Assembly (NCBI GenBank): GCA_050946535.1
Contig: JBMNUZ010000003.1
Location: 132,672-196,671, forward strand
Length of the DNA: 64,000 nucleotides
Direction: 5' to 3'
DNA from: RUG708 sp050946535
GTDB lineage: Bacteria > Bacillota > Clostridia > Peptostreptococcales > Anaerovoracaceae
Positions 9,602 to 17,642 of this stretch are shown one piece after another. The notes beneath the pieces are model-generated. The model searched no databases. It was not told the DNA's origin and was given only the letters and a program-made list of their open reading frames with translations. The position numbers and the translations under genes are program-made. Positions within the stretch are counted from its first letter, which is position 1; each line of letters starts with the position of its first letter.

Positions 9602-10654
9602 ATGACTACGAAAAAGAAAAGCCACAAACTCAGAAACATACTCATAGTAATTCTGGTGCTGGTCGCTGTTGCCGGCGCAGGCTTCATCTACATCTACGGC
9701 CAGACGACGAAGGCCGCAGACAGAAGCAATACAGATGAGATCAGCGTCGAGATTCCTGAGGGAAGTTCGACGTCAAGCATCGCAAAGATACTCAAGGACG
9801 AGGGGATCATCGACAGCGAAGCGGCCTTCAAGCTTCGTGCAAAACTGGACAACGCTGACTACAAGGCCGGAACGTACAATCTCTCTCCGTCGATGACGAT
9901 GACTGAAATTTCGGATATTCTGATCGAAGGCAAGGATAATTCGAACACGGTGACCGTCACTATTCCTGAAGGCTATACAGTAGCACAGATAGCGGACACA
10001 ATGGAAGAAAAGGGTGTCTGCACCGCAGACGAATTCATTTCAGAGACCGAAAACGGACAGTTCGACTACAGCTTCCTCGACCAGGCCGTGACAGGCGAGC
10101 ACCGCATGGAAGGATATCTCTATCCTGATACCTACGAGTTCTACAAGAACGGCGGGGCTCACGACGCCATAGACAAGATGCTGGCGAGATTCGACGAGGT
10201 CTATTCAAAAGAACTCGAATCGGCCGACAGCACGATCACTTCAAAATACACAGAGAACGAGATCGTGACAGTAGCGTCGCTCGTCGAGCGCGAAGCAAAG
10301 CTCGACAGCGAAAGAGCTACGATTGCGAGCGTCGTATACAACCGTCTCGACAAGGGTATGAAACTTCAGTTCTGTTCCACGGTTCAGTTCGCTCTTGGAA
10401 AGGTAAAGGAGAGGCTTTACAATTCGGATCTGGCGGTAGATTCGCCGTACAACACTTATCTCTACGATGGCCTTCCTCCTGGACCGATCGCTGCTCCGGG
10501 CGAAAAATCGCTCAACGCGGCTCTCAATCCTGAAAGCACAGACTATCTGTATTTCGTGGTAAGCTCTGAAGGAGACGGTTCACATAACTTTGCCTCTACA
10601 GGAGATGAATTCTCTGCATACAGAGATGACTACCTCTCATCTCTTACCGATTAA
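9602..10654 (+). CDS. mltG: Endolytic murein transglycosylase MltG (YceG/YrrL)
   Basis: Membrane-anchored lytic transglycosylase that cuts nascent glycan strands and so limits their length. The 350-residue protein has a short cytoplasmic basic end, one transmembrane segment (about residues 12-34), a LysM-like subdomain (EISVEIPEGSSTSSIAKIL), then the YceG domain with TVTIPEGYT, EGYLYPDTYEF and VASLVEREAK, whose Glu is the catalytic residue of the family, and DSPYNTYLYDGLPPGPIAAPG. ATG 9602 follows AAAAGGCAG. It leads the mltG-trmR-trhP cluster, the same order as yrrL-yrrM-yrrN/O in Bacillus subtilis, with only 1 bp to trmR. Confidence 0.94.
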   Translation: MTTKKKSHKLRNILIVILVLVAVAGAGFIYIYGQTTKAADRSNTDEISVEIPEGSSTSSIAKILKDEGIIDSEAAFKLRAKLDNADYKAGTYNLSPSMTMTEISDILIEGKDNSNTVTVTIPEGYTVAQIADTMEEKGVCTADEFISETENGQFDYSFLDQAVTGEHRMEGYLYPDTYEFYKNGGAHDAIDKMLARFDEVYSKELESADSTITSKYTENEIVTVASLVEREAKLDSERATIASVVYNRLDKGMKLQFCSTVQFALGKVKERLYNSDLAVDSPYNTYLYDGLPPGPIAAPGEKSLNAALNPESTDYLYFVVSSEGDGSHNFASTGDEFSAYRDDYLSSLTD

Positions 10655-10655
10655 T

Positions 10656-11321
10656 ATGGAGAACAGATACATTACAAACCAGAAGATAACAGACTACCTC
10701 GACGGATTCTACAGGCCGCTGACTCCTGAGCTCGGGCGGCTGCGGGACGAATCCGAGGCGGCCGGCATTCCCGTGATACTCAGAGACACGGAACGTTTTC
10801 TCGTCACGCTTCTTAAAATAGTGAAGCCGGAAAGGGTTCTGGAGATAGGCACAGCCAGCGGCTTCTCGGCTTCATGTTTCGCGTGCGTGCTGGGAGACGG
10901 AGCCGACATAGTCACTATCGAGAAGGATCCGGATATGGCTGAAAAGGCGCGTGCCAATATAGAAAAACTCGGATATCAGGACAGGATAACTGTCGTGGAC
11001 GGAGACGCGCGCGAGAAGGCTGCAAAGCAGGAAGGCGTGTTCGATTTCGTATTCATCGATGCGGCCAAGAGCCACTACCTCGAGTTCTGGGAGGCTGCAG
11101 CGAAACATGTGAAAGCCGGCAGCGTGATAGTCTGTGACAATATACTTATGCGCGGATCGACGGCGTCAGACGAATACGATTCACCTAAAGGAAAGCACAA
11201 GACGAGCATAAGGCGCATGAGAGAATTTCTTGACAAGATCGTTCACGATGAAAACTGTGAAACATCGCTTCTGGCTGCAGGAGACGGAATATCGGTCTCC
11301 GTAGTAGAAAGGAAGATTTAA
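10656..11321 (+). CDS. trmR: tRNA 5-hydroxyuridine methyltransferase (YrrM type)
   Basis: SAM-dependent class I O-methyltransferase of the YrrM/TrmR group, 221 residues. TrmR of B. subtilis methylates wobble 5-hydroxyuridine to 5-methoxyuridine in tRNA. Visible motifs are VLEIGTASGFSAS (motif I, about residues 62-74), VTIEKDPDMAEKAR, VDGDARE and FDFVFIDAAKSHYLEFW with the metal-binding Asp. The start is ATG 10656, 1 bp after the mltG stop; an upstream in-frame extension would lie inside mltG. The tRNA role rests on the conserved linkage to the U32-family hydroxylation protein immediately downstream; by domain alone it could be a generic O-methyltransferase. Confidence 0.88.
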   Translation: MENRYITNQKITDYLDGFYRPLTPELGRLRDESEAAGIPVILRDTERFLVTLLKIVKPERVLEIGTASGFSASCFACVLGDGADIVTIEKDPDMAEKARANIEKLGYQDRITVVDGDAREKAAKQEGVFDFVFIDAAKSHYLEFWEAAAKHVKAGSVIVCDNILMRGSTASDEYDSPKGKHKTSIRRMREFLDKIVHDENCETSLLAAGDGISVSVVERKI

Positions 11322-11325
11322 TAAA

Positions 11326-12561
11326 GTGGATAAGATCGAACTGCTGGCGCCTGCAGGCGATGCCGAAAAACTGAGGGTTGCCGTCGACTACGGAGCCGAC
11401 GCCGTTTACTTCGGCGGAGCAGGCTTTTCTCTCAGGGCAGCGGCCGGAAATTTTACCGCCGATGAGATGAAGGAAGGCGTAAAATACGCTCACGATCACG
11501 GCGTGAAAGTCTACATGACGATCAATATATTCGCACACAACGACGACATAGCGAAACTGCCGGATTTCCTCGATTCGATAGCAGATATAGATATCGACGG
11601 ATTCCTCGTTTCCGACCCTGGAGTGATGATGATCCTCAGGGAGAAGAGACCCGGCGCGGAGATACACCTGAGCACTCAGGCGAATACTACGAATTACCTG
11701 ACAGCACGCTACTGGCACGACCAGGGTGTGAAGAGAATCGTGGCTGCGCGCGAGATGACTCTCAAAGAGCTGGAAGAATTCAAGAGAAATCTTCCTGACG
11801 ACATGGAGATAGAAGTGTTCGTCCACGGTGCGATGTGCATGTCATACTCCGGCAGATGCCTGCTCAGTAATTACATGACGGGCAGAGACGCAAACAGGGG
11901 AATGTGTGCGCACCCGTGCAGGTATCATTACGCTCTGGTCGAGGAGAAGAGACCCGGCGAATATTTCCCGGTCGAAGAAGACGACAGAGGTTCATATATT
12001 CTCAACTCGAAGGATCTCTGCATGATAGAGCATATGCCCGATCTGATAAAACTCGGAATAACGAGCGCCAAGATAGAGGGCAGGATGAAATCGGTGTTCT
12101 ATCTGGCGAGCGTAGTCAGAGTCTACCGCGAGGCGATCGACACGTACTACAGAGATCCGGAGCATTACAAATTCAATCCAGACTGGCTGACCGAACTTTC
12201 GAAGGCCAGCCACCGCCGTTTCTCGACGGGATTCTTCTATGGAAAACCTGGAGCGGAAGCGCAGAATTACGAATCGAGCGCTTACATCCGCGAGTACGCG
12301 TTTATCGGTATTGTGAAATCGTACGACGGCGGGACTCATACGGCGGTGATCGAGCAGAGAAACAATTTCCGCGTGGGAGACGAGATAGAGATCTTCGGAC
12401 CGGGCAGCGCAGGTTTCTTTACACAGAAAGTGGAAGACCTGAGAGACGAAGACGGTGTGAAAATAGATGTGGCACCGCATCCTCAGCAGATCGTGAGCAT
12501 GCCTGTGAAATACCCCGTTGCTCCCGGATATATGCTGAGAAGGCGCAATATAGAAGACTGA
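11326..12561 (+). CDS. trhP: U32 family protein, tRNA uridine hydroxylation factor (YrrO/TrhP type)
   Basis: The 411-residue protein belongs to peptidase family U32. Members beside trmR (YrrN/YrrO, TrhP) are needed for prephenate-dependent 5-hydroxylation of wobble uridine rather than for proteolysis. It has LLAPAGDAEKLRVAVDYGADAVYFGG at the start, HLSTQANTTN, and the U32 signature HGAMCMSYSGRCLLSNY followed by GMCAHPCR, which supplies Cys ligands for a probable Fe-S cluster; the C-terminal barrel includes GIVKSYDGGTHTAVIEQRN. GTG 11326 is 4 bp after trmR, with AAAGGAAG upstream. The pairing supports hydroxylation then methylation of the same base. Confidence 0.88.
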   Translation: MDKIELLAPAGDAEKLRVAVDYGADAVYFGGAGFSLRAAAGNFTADEMKEGVKYAHDHGVKVYMTINIFAHNDDIAKLPDFLDSIADIDIDGFLVSDPGVMMILREKRPGAEIHLSTQANTTNYLTARYWHDQGVKRIVAAREMTLKELEEFKRNLPDDMEIEVFVHGAMCMSYSGRCLLSNYMTGRDANRGMCAHPCRYHYALVEEKRPGEYFPVEEDDRGSYILNSKDLCMIEHMPDLIKLGITSAKIEGRMKSVFYLASVVRVYREAIDTYYRDPEHYKFNPDWLTELSKASHRRFSTGFFYGKPGAEAQNYESSAYIREYAFIGIVKSYDGGTHTAVIEQRNNFRVGDEIEIFGPGSAGFFTQKVEDLRDEDGVKIDVAPHPQQIVSMPVKYPVAPGYMLRRRNIED

Positions 12562-12574
12562 GGCGGTTGTCGTT

Positions 12575-12919
12575 ATGGCTAAAGAAGACGAAAATACTGT
12601 TCTGGACGAAGAAGTGGCATCGGCCGCTGCGTCGGCCGCGCTGAAGACGGTGGGAGTCTACTCGCTCGTCCCCGGGATAACAGAAGCGATACAGGAAAAT
12701 ATCCTGGGCAGGACTATAGAAGCTCCGGGAATAAAGATCACGCGGAAGGGCGAACACGTAAGCATCGATGTCTCTCTTGTAATAGAATACGGATATCAGA
12801 TTCCTTCGGTCGCCTGGAACATACAGAACAATATCAAGGAACAGGTTGAAAAGCTTGGAGACATCAAAGTGGACAGCGTGGACGTGCACGTGCAGAAGAT
12901 CCACTTTAACATCGAATGA
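12575..12919 (+). CDS. Asp23/Gls24 family protein
   Basis: A 114-residue member of the Asp23/Gls24 (DUF322, YloU/YqhY-like) family: GVYSLVPGITEAI, then GIKITRKGEHVSIDVSLVIEYGYQIPSVAWNIQNNIKEQVE. B. subtilis YqhY, located beside accBC and nusB, affects acetyl-CoA carboxylase; other members are alkaline-shock or envelope-stress proteins. No signal peptide or transmembrane segment is present. It lies 13 bp after trhP and 16 bp before nusB, so it is operonic with both. Its precise role here is unknown. Confidence 0.85.
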   Translation: MAKEDENTVLDEEVASAAASAALKTVGVYSLVPGITEAIQENILGRTIEAPGIKITRKGEHVSIDVSLVIEYGYQIPSVAWNIQNNIKEQVEKLGDIKVDSVDVHVQKIHFNIE

Positions 12920-12935
12920 CATACAGGGGAGAAAG

Positions 12936-13337
12936 ATGAGCAGAAAATCCGACAGAGAAAATCTCGTAAAGATGATCTATGAGATGGAAATCAACCACGA
13001 TTTCAGCAGACCTGTCCACGATGGTTTCGTTGAAAATGTTCCGGCAGAAAAGCCGGGCGAATATTTCGGGAAAGTTTATGAAATCATAGCCGGGCACAAA
13101 GACGATATAGACGAACAGATAAACGAACACAGCATCAAATGGAGAACTGAAAGAATGGCGGCTGTCGATCTCGCAATACTCAGAGTGGCGGCGGCCGAGA
13201 TCCTCTATGTCAGAGAGGTTCCCGAATCGGTTTCGATCAACGAAGCGGTAAATCTTGCGAAAAAATATGGAACGGATAAATCCTCCGGATTCATCAACGG
13301 TGTTCTCGGCGGCATGGTGAACAGCAATGAAGGGTAA
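12936..13337 (+). CDS. nusB: Transcription antitermination factor NusB
   Basis: All-helical RNA-binding protein that joins NusE/S10 on boxA RNA in rRNA antitermination. The 133-residue length is normal. The N-terminal part (SDRENLVKMIYEMEIN) and the C-terminal half (RMAAVDLAILRVAAAEILY, SINEAVNLAKKYGTDKSSGFINGVLGG) match NusB closely. ATG 12936 has GGGGAGAAAG just upstream; a longer frame beginning inside asp23 is rejected because it precedes the conserved start. The stop overlaps the next gene by 11 bp. Confidence 0.93.
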   Translation: MSRKSDRENLVKMIYEMEINHDFSRPVHDGFVENVPAEKPGEYFGKVYEIIAGHKDDIDEQINEHSIKWRTERMAAVDLAILRVAAAEILYVREVPESVSINEAVNLAKKYGTDKSSGFINGVLGGMVNSNEG

Positions 13338-14328
13338 CAGAGCTGTACTGGCGTTCGACACGAGCGCGTACACGACTTCTGCTGCGGCAGTGGACGAAGA
13401 CGGCTCCACTGCCGCCGACGAGCGCATACACCTGGCTGTTGACAAGGGGGAAAGGGGTCTGCGGCAGTCGCAGGCCCTTTTTCAGCATGTGGGCAATATT
13501 CCTGAAGTGGCTGAAAGAGTCTGCGCAGAAATCGACAAGGCCGGGCTGAAAATCGCAGCGGTCGCGGCCAGTTCGAGACCGAGACCGGTGGAAGGTTCGT
13601 ACATGCCGGTTTTTTTAGCCGGATTGAATACCGGCAGGAGCATAGCCTCGGCGCTCCGGGTTCCGTTTTTCGAGTTCTCCCACCAGGAAGGGCACATAGC
13701 GGCAGCGGCGGGCGTGCTGCCGCCTGAATCGGTAAACCTCGCATTTCATCTTTCAGGCGGCACGGGTGAGATCCTGCTTCTGCACGGGTGCATGCCTGTG
13801 AAAACAGTGGGCGGCACGCTCGACATCTCGTTCGGCCAGCTGATAGACAGGGCCGGTGTAGCGCTCGGCTCCGGCTTTCCGGCAGGTCAGTTCATGGACG
13901 AAGCGGCGCTCAGAGGCGTTCCGGAAGTCAGATTCCACTTTTCGCGCCGCGGAAACCGCGTATTCGACGATCCGGTCCTGAGCCCCGTGCACATCACGGG
14001 CAGCCGTGCGAATCTGTCGGGCATAGAGACATCGTGCATCCGCGCAGCCGGAGCCGGCGTGCCGCCGGAAAGGCTTTCTGCCGAGCTGTTTCTCAGGATA
14101 TCAGATGCGGTCGCAGAGATGACCGCTGCCGCATGCAGGGAGGAAAAGGCAGAAAGCGTAATACTGGCAGGAGGAGTCGCTTCGAGCGCTTTCCTGAGAA
14201 AGGAGCTTTCAGAGCGCCTGAACCGGTTCGGAATACGAGCGGTATTCGGAGAGAGCAGTCTTTCGTCCGACAATGCGGTCGGGACTGCCCGCCTGGGCAT
14301 GGCGCAGCTTCTCGGGGAAAATGCCTGA
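13327..14328 (+). CDS. TsaD/Kae1-like (peptidase M22 family) paralogue
   Basis: A 333-residue ASKHA-fold protein related to TsaD, the tRNA threonylcarbamoyladenosine enzyme, but with a divergent core. It retains the N-terminal phosphate loop (VLAFDTSAYTTSAAAV), the HxxxH metal pair in FSHQEGHIAAA and SSDNAVGTARLG with the distal Asp. The TsaD signature around GPGLPGALLVG is replaced by SSRPRPVEGSYMPVFLAG, a version known from clostridial M22-annotated paralogues of unknown role. ATG 13327 overlaps nusB by 11 bp. It is probably not the main TsaD; a genuine tsaD would be expected elsewhere with tsaB/tsaE. Confidence 0.8.
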   Translation: MKGNRAVLAFDTSAYTTSAAAVDEDGSTAADERIHLAVDKGERGLRQSQALFQHVGNIPEVAERVCAEIDKAGLKIAAVAASSRPRPVEGSYMPVFLAGLNTGRSIASALRVPFFEFSHQEGHIAAAAGVLPPESVNLAFHLSGGTGEILLLHGCMPVKTVGGTLDISFGQLIDRAGVALGSGFPAGQFMDEAALRGVPEVRFHFSRRGNRVFDDPVLSPVHITGSRANLSGIETSCIRAAGAGVPPERLSAELFLRISDAVAEMTAAACREEKAESVILAGGVASSAFLRKELSERLNRFGIRAVFGESSLSSDNAVGTARLGMAQLLGENA

Positions 14329-14398
14329 TGAACAATGCCGGATGAACAATACAGGATTGTTTTTAGTGCTTTAAAGAAGAATATCGTCCTGTATATAA

Positions 14399-14427
14399 TG
14401 GACATCGAAAAAAAAGTATTATATAAT
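14399..14427 (+). promoter_or_regulatory. Sigma-A type promoter for hom
   Basis: TGGACA at 14399-14404, a 17-nt spacer and a perfect TATAAT at 14422-14427. It lies 73 bp before the hom start, in the gap after the TsaD-like gene. A second TATAAT at 14394-14399 lacks a good -35. Confidence 0.75.
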
Positions 14428-14500
14428 TTTATTCAACATATTGCCAGCGCGGCCGATACTGCGCAGGCATTCAGAATAAACGTTTCAGGAGGGCCAATAT

Positions 14501-15793
14501 ATGAAAACCGTCAATGCAGGAATCCTCGGTATAGGCAACGTGGGTACAGGGACATACCGCACGCTGCAGCTCAACAGGGAAAAAATACTTGAATCCACGG
14601 GAATCGATCTCAGGATTACAAAGATACTAAACAGACATCCTGAGAAGGACCGCGGAATCGCTATAGACAAGTCTGTTTACGTACAGGACGTAGATTCTAT
14701 TCTCAAAGATCCTGACATAGACATCGTCGTCGAACTGATTGGCGGTATTGAACCGGCCACTACGTACATGGCCGAAGCTCTGAAAAACGGCAAACACGTC
14801 GTGACTGCCAATAAAGCGGCTCTCGCCAAAAACGGCGAGATGCTCCAGAAACTCGCGACTGAAAACAACGTGATGCTCCGCTTCGAAGCCAGCGTAGGCG
14901 GCGGAATACCTATCATCAACGCTCTTACAAGTGCTCTGCTTTCGAACGACTTTACGGAAGTCCTCGGCATATTAAACGGTACTACGAATTACATTCTCAC
15001 GAAGATGACCGATTATCAGATGGATTACGACGTCGTTCTCAAGGAAGCTCAGGCAAAAGGCTTCGCAGAGGCGGATCCTACGAGCGACGTAGAGGGCATA
15101 GACGTTGCGAACAAGCTGTCGATACTCATGTCTCTCATATTCGGAGTAAACGTATCTCCGTCTGAGATCCCGACACAGGGCATTACCAACATCAATCAGG
15201 TCGACATCGAGTACGCGAATCAGTTCGGCTGCAAGATCAAGCTCCTCGCCGCAGCGAAAAAGGTGGGCGACAAGGTAGAATGCGACGTTCAGCCAGCCCT
15301 TATAGACAATGAACATCCGCTCGCTTCGGTAAACAACGAATTCAACGCGATATTCGTCAAAGGCAACGCCGTCGACGACATTATGTTCTACGGAAAGGGC
15401 GCCGGTCCTCTTCCTACAGGAAGCGCGGTAGTAGGCGACATGATCAGCATAGCGAGAAATATTGACAAGGACAGCGCATACGACATGAAGCCTCTTCTCA
15501 GATACGATTCGGACCTCGAATACGTAGGAGAAGGCATAAATCAGTATTACGTAAGACTTTCCGTCGACGACAGACCGGGAATCCTCGGAAACATCTCGTC
15601 AACTCTCGGCAGATACGGGATCGGAATCGAATCCATGATGCAGAATATCAAGAGCAGAAATGAAGACGAAAGCGTTCCTCTTGTATTCATATTCTACGAG
15701 ACAAACAGAGAGGTGCTCGACGAGGCTCTCCAGGAGATCACGAACAGATCGTTCGTAAAATCTGTAGACAGCGTAATCAGAGTGCAGAAATAA
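14501..15793 (+). CDS. hom: Homoserine dehydrogenase with ACT domain
   Basis: Reduces aspartate semialdehyde to homoserine, the branch point to threonine and methionine. The 430-residue protein has the Rossmann motif GILGIGNVGTG (residues 7-17), VVTANKAALAK, the substrate region FEASVGGGIPII and LNGTTNYIL, and FAEADPTSDVEGIDVANKL with the catalytic Asp/Lys pair. A C-terminal ACT domain begins near residue 348 (YYVRLSVDDRPGILGNI), the usual site of threonine feedback inhibition. AGGAGGG at 14487-14493 gives a 7-nt spacing to ATG 14501. thrB/thrC are not nearby; threonine dehydratase is next. Confidence 0.96.
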   Translation: MKTVNAGILGIGNVGTGTYRTLQLNREKILESTGIDLRITKILNRHPEKDRGIAIDKSVYVQDVDSILKDPDIDIVVELIGGIEPATTYMAEALKNGKHVVTANKAALAKNGEMLQKLATENNVMLRFEASVGGGIPIINALTSALLSNDFTEVLGILNGTTNYILTKMTDYQMDYDVVLKEAQAKGFAEADPTSDVEGIDVANKLSILMSLIFGVNVSPSEIPTQGITNINQVDIEYANQFGCKIKLLAAAKKVGDKVECDVQPALIDNEHPLASVNNEFNAIFVKGNAVDDIMFYGKGAGPLPTGSAVVGDMISIARNIDKDSAYDMKPLLRYDSDLEYVGEGINQYYVRLSVDDRPGILGNISSTLGRYGIGIESMMQNIKSRNEDESVPLVFIFYETNREVLDEALQEITNRSFVKSVDSVIRVQK

Positions 15794-15802
15794 TGATGTC
15801 TG

Positions 15803-15838
15803 TTTCCGCGCCGCAGATCATTTCCGCGCTGCAGATCA
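15803..15838. repeat. 18-bp tandem duplication after hom
   Basis: Two adjacent 18-bp copies (TTTCCGCGCYGCAGATCA) differ at one base. They are in the hom-ilvA gap and code for nothing. Confidence 0.8.
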
Positions 15839-15858
15839 AAAGACTAATTTGACTTCAG

Positions 15859-15904
15859 GAACTCTCCGCTTTGTACTATTGAGGCGGAGAATTCTTTATT
15901 TATT
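15859..15904 (+). terminator. Intrinsic terminator between hom and threonine dehydratase
   Basis: An 11-bp stem (15859-15869 against 15884-15894, GAACTCTCCGC with one wobble) is followed by TTTATTTATT. It most likely ends hom transcription. An attenuator role for the downstream gene cannot be excluded, but no T-box elements are visible. Confidence 0.75.
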
Positions 15905-15949
15905 CTCATATGCGGAATAATTATACTTATAGATGATTGGAGAAATAAA

Positions 15950-17146
15950 ATGCTTACACTTGATATGATATATCATGCCGCTTTCGTGCTGAAAAACGTG
16001 GCCAGAAAGACTGATATCATCAAAGCTCCGAGATTGTCGGACGAAGCGGACGTCTACCTGAAGACCGAAAACCTTCAGACGACGGGAAGTTTTAAGATCA
16101 GAGGGTCAGGCTACAAGATCAGCCAGCTGACCGACGAGGAGAAGAAGAACGGAATCGTCGCATGCAGTGCCGGAAACCACGCTCAGGGCGTAGCGATGGC
16201 TGCCACAAAGAACGGTATAAAATCTACAATTTTCATGCCTGACGCGGCTCCTATCAGCAAGGTCGAAGCTACGAAAAGACTCGGAGCAGAAGTCGTTCTG
16301 GTTCCGGGCGGATACGACGCCGCTGCCGCCGAGGCGGAGAAATTCGCCGAAGAAAACAAGGCGACGCTCATACATCCGTTCAACGATGATCAGGTGATTG
16401 CAGGCCAGGGAACGATCGGGCTTGAGATACTCGATCAGATGGAAGACGTGGACGCCATCGTCGTCCCTGTCGGAGGCGGCGGCCTCATTTCGGGCGTAGC
16501 CTTTGCGGTCAAGAGCCTCAGACCGGAGGTGAAGATCTACGGAGTCCAGGCGGCGGGTTCACCGAGCATGAAGGAGAGCCTCAGGCACGGAGAACCGTAT
16601 ATGATCGACGACGCATCTACTTTTGCAGACGGCATAGCTGTCAGATGCCCGGGCGACAAGACCTTTGAGCTCACGAGCAAATACGTGGACGACGTGGTCA
16701 CGGTTTCCGAAGACGAAATCGCTACCGCGATCCTCGCGCTCATCGAAAAACAGAAGCTCATCACTGAGGGCGCCGGAGCAGTAAGCGTTGCAGCGGTCAT
16801 GTTCAACAAGATTCCTGTCAAAGGGAAGAAGGTCGTCTGCATTCTTTCGGGCGGCAACATCGACGTAAACATCCTCAGCAGGGTAATCACGAGAGGCCTC
16901 GTAAGGAGCGGAAGAAATGTCGACCTCACGATAGCGCTCGAAGACAAGCCTGGACAGCTCGAATCGGTTTCGAGAATCATCGCCCGGTGCGGAGGCAACG
17001 TCGTCTCTGTCCAGTACGACCGCAGCGACGTCAACATGGCTATCACGAGCTGTTTCCTGAAACTCGCCCTTGAGACGAGGAACAGCGATCAGATCGAAGC
17101 GATCAAACGCAGCCTCACCGAGGAAGGCTTCAGAATCGTTTCGTAA
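15950..17146 (+). CDS. ilvA: Threonine ammonia-lyase (threonine dehydratase) with ACT domain
   Basis: PLP enzyme converting threonine to 2-oxobutyrate and ammonia, for isoleucine synthesis or threonine fermentation. The 398-residue protein has the PLP lysine in TTGSFKIRG (K49), CSAGNHAQGVA, the phosphate-binding VGGGGLISG and GAVSVAAV/SGGNID near the end of the catalytic domain. A single ACT domain starts at about residue 325 (LTIALEDKPGQLESVSRII). This length matches the short, often catabolic TdcB-with-ACT class rather than the 500-residue E. coli IlvA. ATG 15950 follows TTGGAG. ridA is 88 bp downstream, which fits chemistry (see ridA). The symbol could equally be tdcB. Confidence 0.92.
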   Translation: MLTLDMIYHAAFVLKNVARKTDIIKAPRLSDEADVYLKTENLQTTGSFKIRGSGYKISQLTDEEKKNGIVACSAGNHAQGVAMAATKNGIKSTIFMPDAAPISKVEATKRLGAEVVLVPGGYDAAAAEAEKFAEENKATLIHPFNDDQVIAGQGTIGLEILDQMEDVDAIVVPVGGGGLISGVAFAVKSLRPEVKIYGVQAAGSPSMKESLRHGEPYMIDDASTFADGIAVRCPGDKTFELTSKYVDDVVTVSEDEIATAILALIEKQKLITEGAGAVSVAAVMFNKIPVKGKKVVCILSGGNIDVNILSRVITRGLVRSGRNVDLTIALEDKPGQLESVSRIIARCGGNVVSVQYDRSDVNMAITSCFLKLALETRNSDQIEAIKRSLTEEGFRIVS

Positions 17147-17234
17147 GAATAGTTAAGAATAGTTTCGTAATCTATCTCAATCAGCAGATCAAATCATATT
17201 AAAGGCATTTCATTATGCAGGAAGGATTACAACA

Positions 17235-17621
17235 ATGAAGGTACTGAATACAGACAAGGCACCGGTTCCTGTAGGTCCGTTTTCACAGGGTCTTGCGTCC
17301 GGAGATTTCGTTTTCGTATCGGGACAGATTCCGCTCAATACAGCGACAGGCAAAATCCCTGAGGCGATCGACGATCAGGCGGATCAGTGCATCTCGAACA
17401 TAGAAGCCGTGCTTGCCGAATACGGCATGACTCTCAGGAATGTAATCAAGACTATGGTTTTCCTGACAGACATCAACGATTTCGACAAGGTCAACGCCAG
17501 ATATGCGGAGCGCTTCGGCGAGCCTTATCCGGCGAGAAGCTGTTATCAGGTCGTTGCGCTTCCAAAGGGCTGTGAGATCGAAATAGAAGCAATTGCAGTC
17601 AGAAACAGCGAACCCAGATAG
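17235..17621 (+). CDS. ridA: RidA family reactive-intermediate deaminase
   Basis: A 128-residue RidA (YjgF/YER057c) protein. RidA hydrolyses the enamine/imine intermediates that PLP dehydratases such as IlvA release, giving 2-oxobutyrate and preventing damage to other PLP enzymes. The sequence shows PVGPFSQGL, VFVSGQIPLN, NVIKTMVFLTDINDF and PARSCYQVVALPKGCEIEIEAIA with the conserved Arg and Glu of the active site. AGGAAGGA is upstream of ATG 17235. Its position directly behind threonine dehydratase matches the biochemical partnership. Confidence 0.94.
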   Translation: MKVLNTDKAPVPVGPFSQGLASGDFVFVSGQIPLNTATGKIPEAIDDQADQCISNIEAVLAEYGMTLRNVIKTMVFLTDINDFDKVNARYAERFGEPYPARSCYQVVALPKGCEIEIEAIAVRNSEPR

Positions 17622-17642
17622 CTTCCTGTGGAACAAAAATCT

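Noticed and set aside
15794..15949. T-box leader of threonine dehydratase
   Set aside because: The gap is short, with no AGGGTGGNACCGCG-like T-box sequence; the hairpin is better read as the hom terminator.
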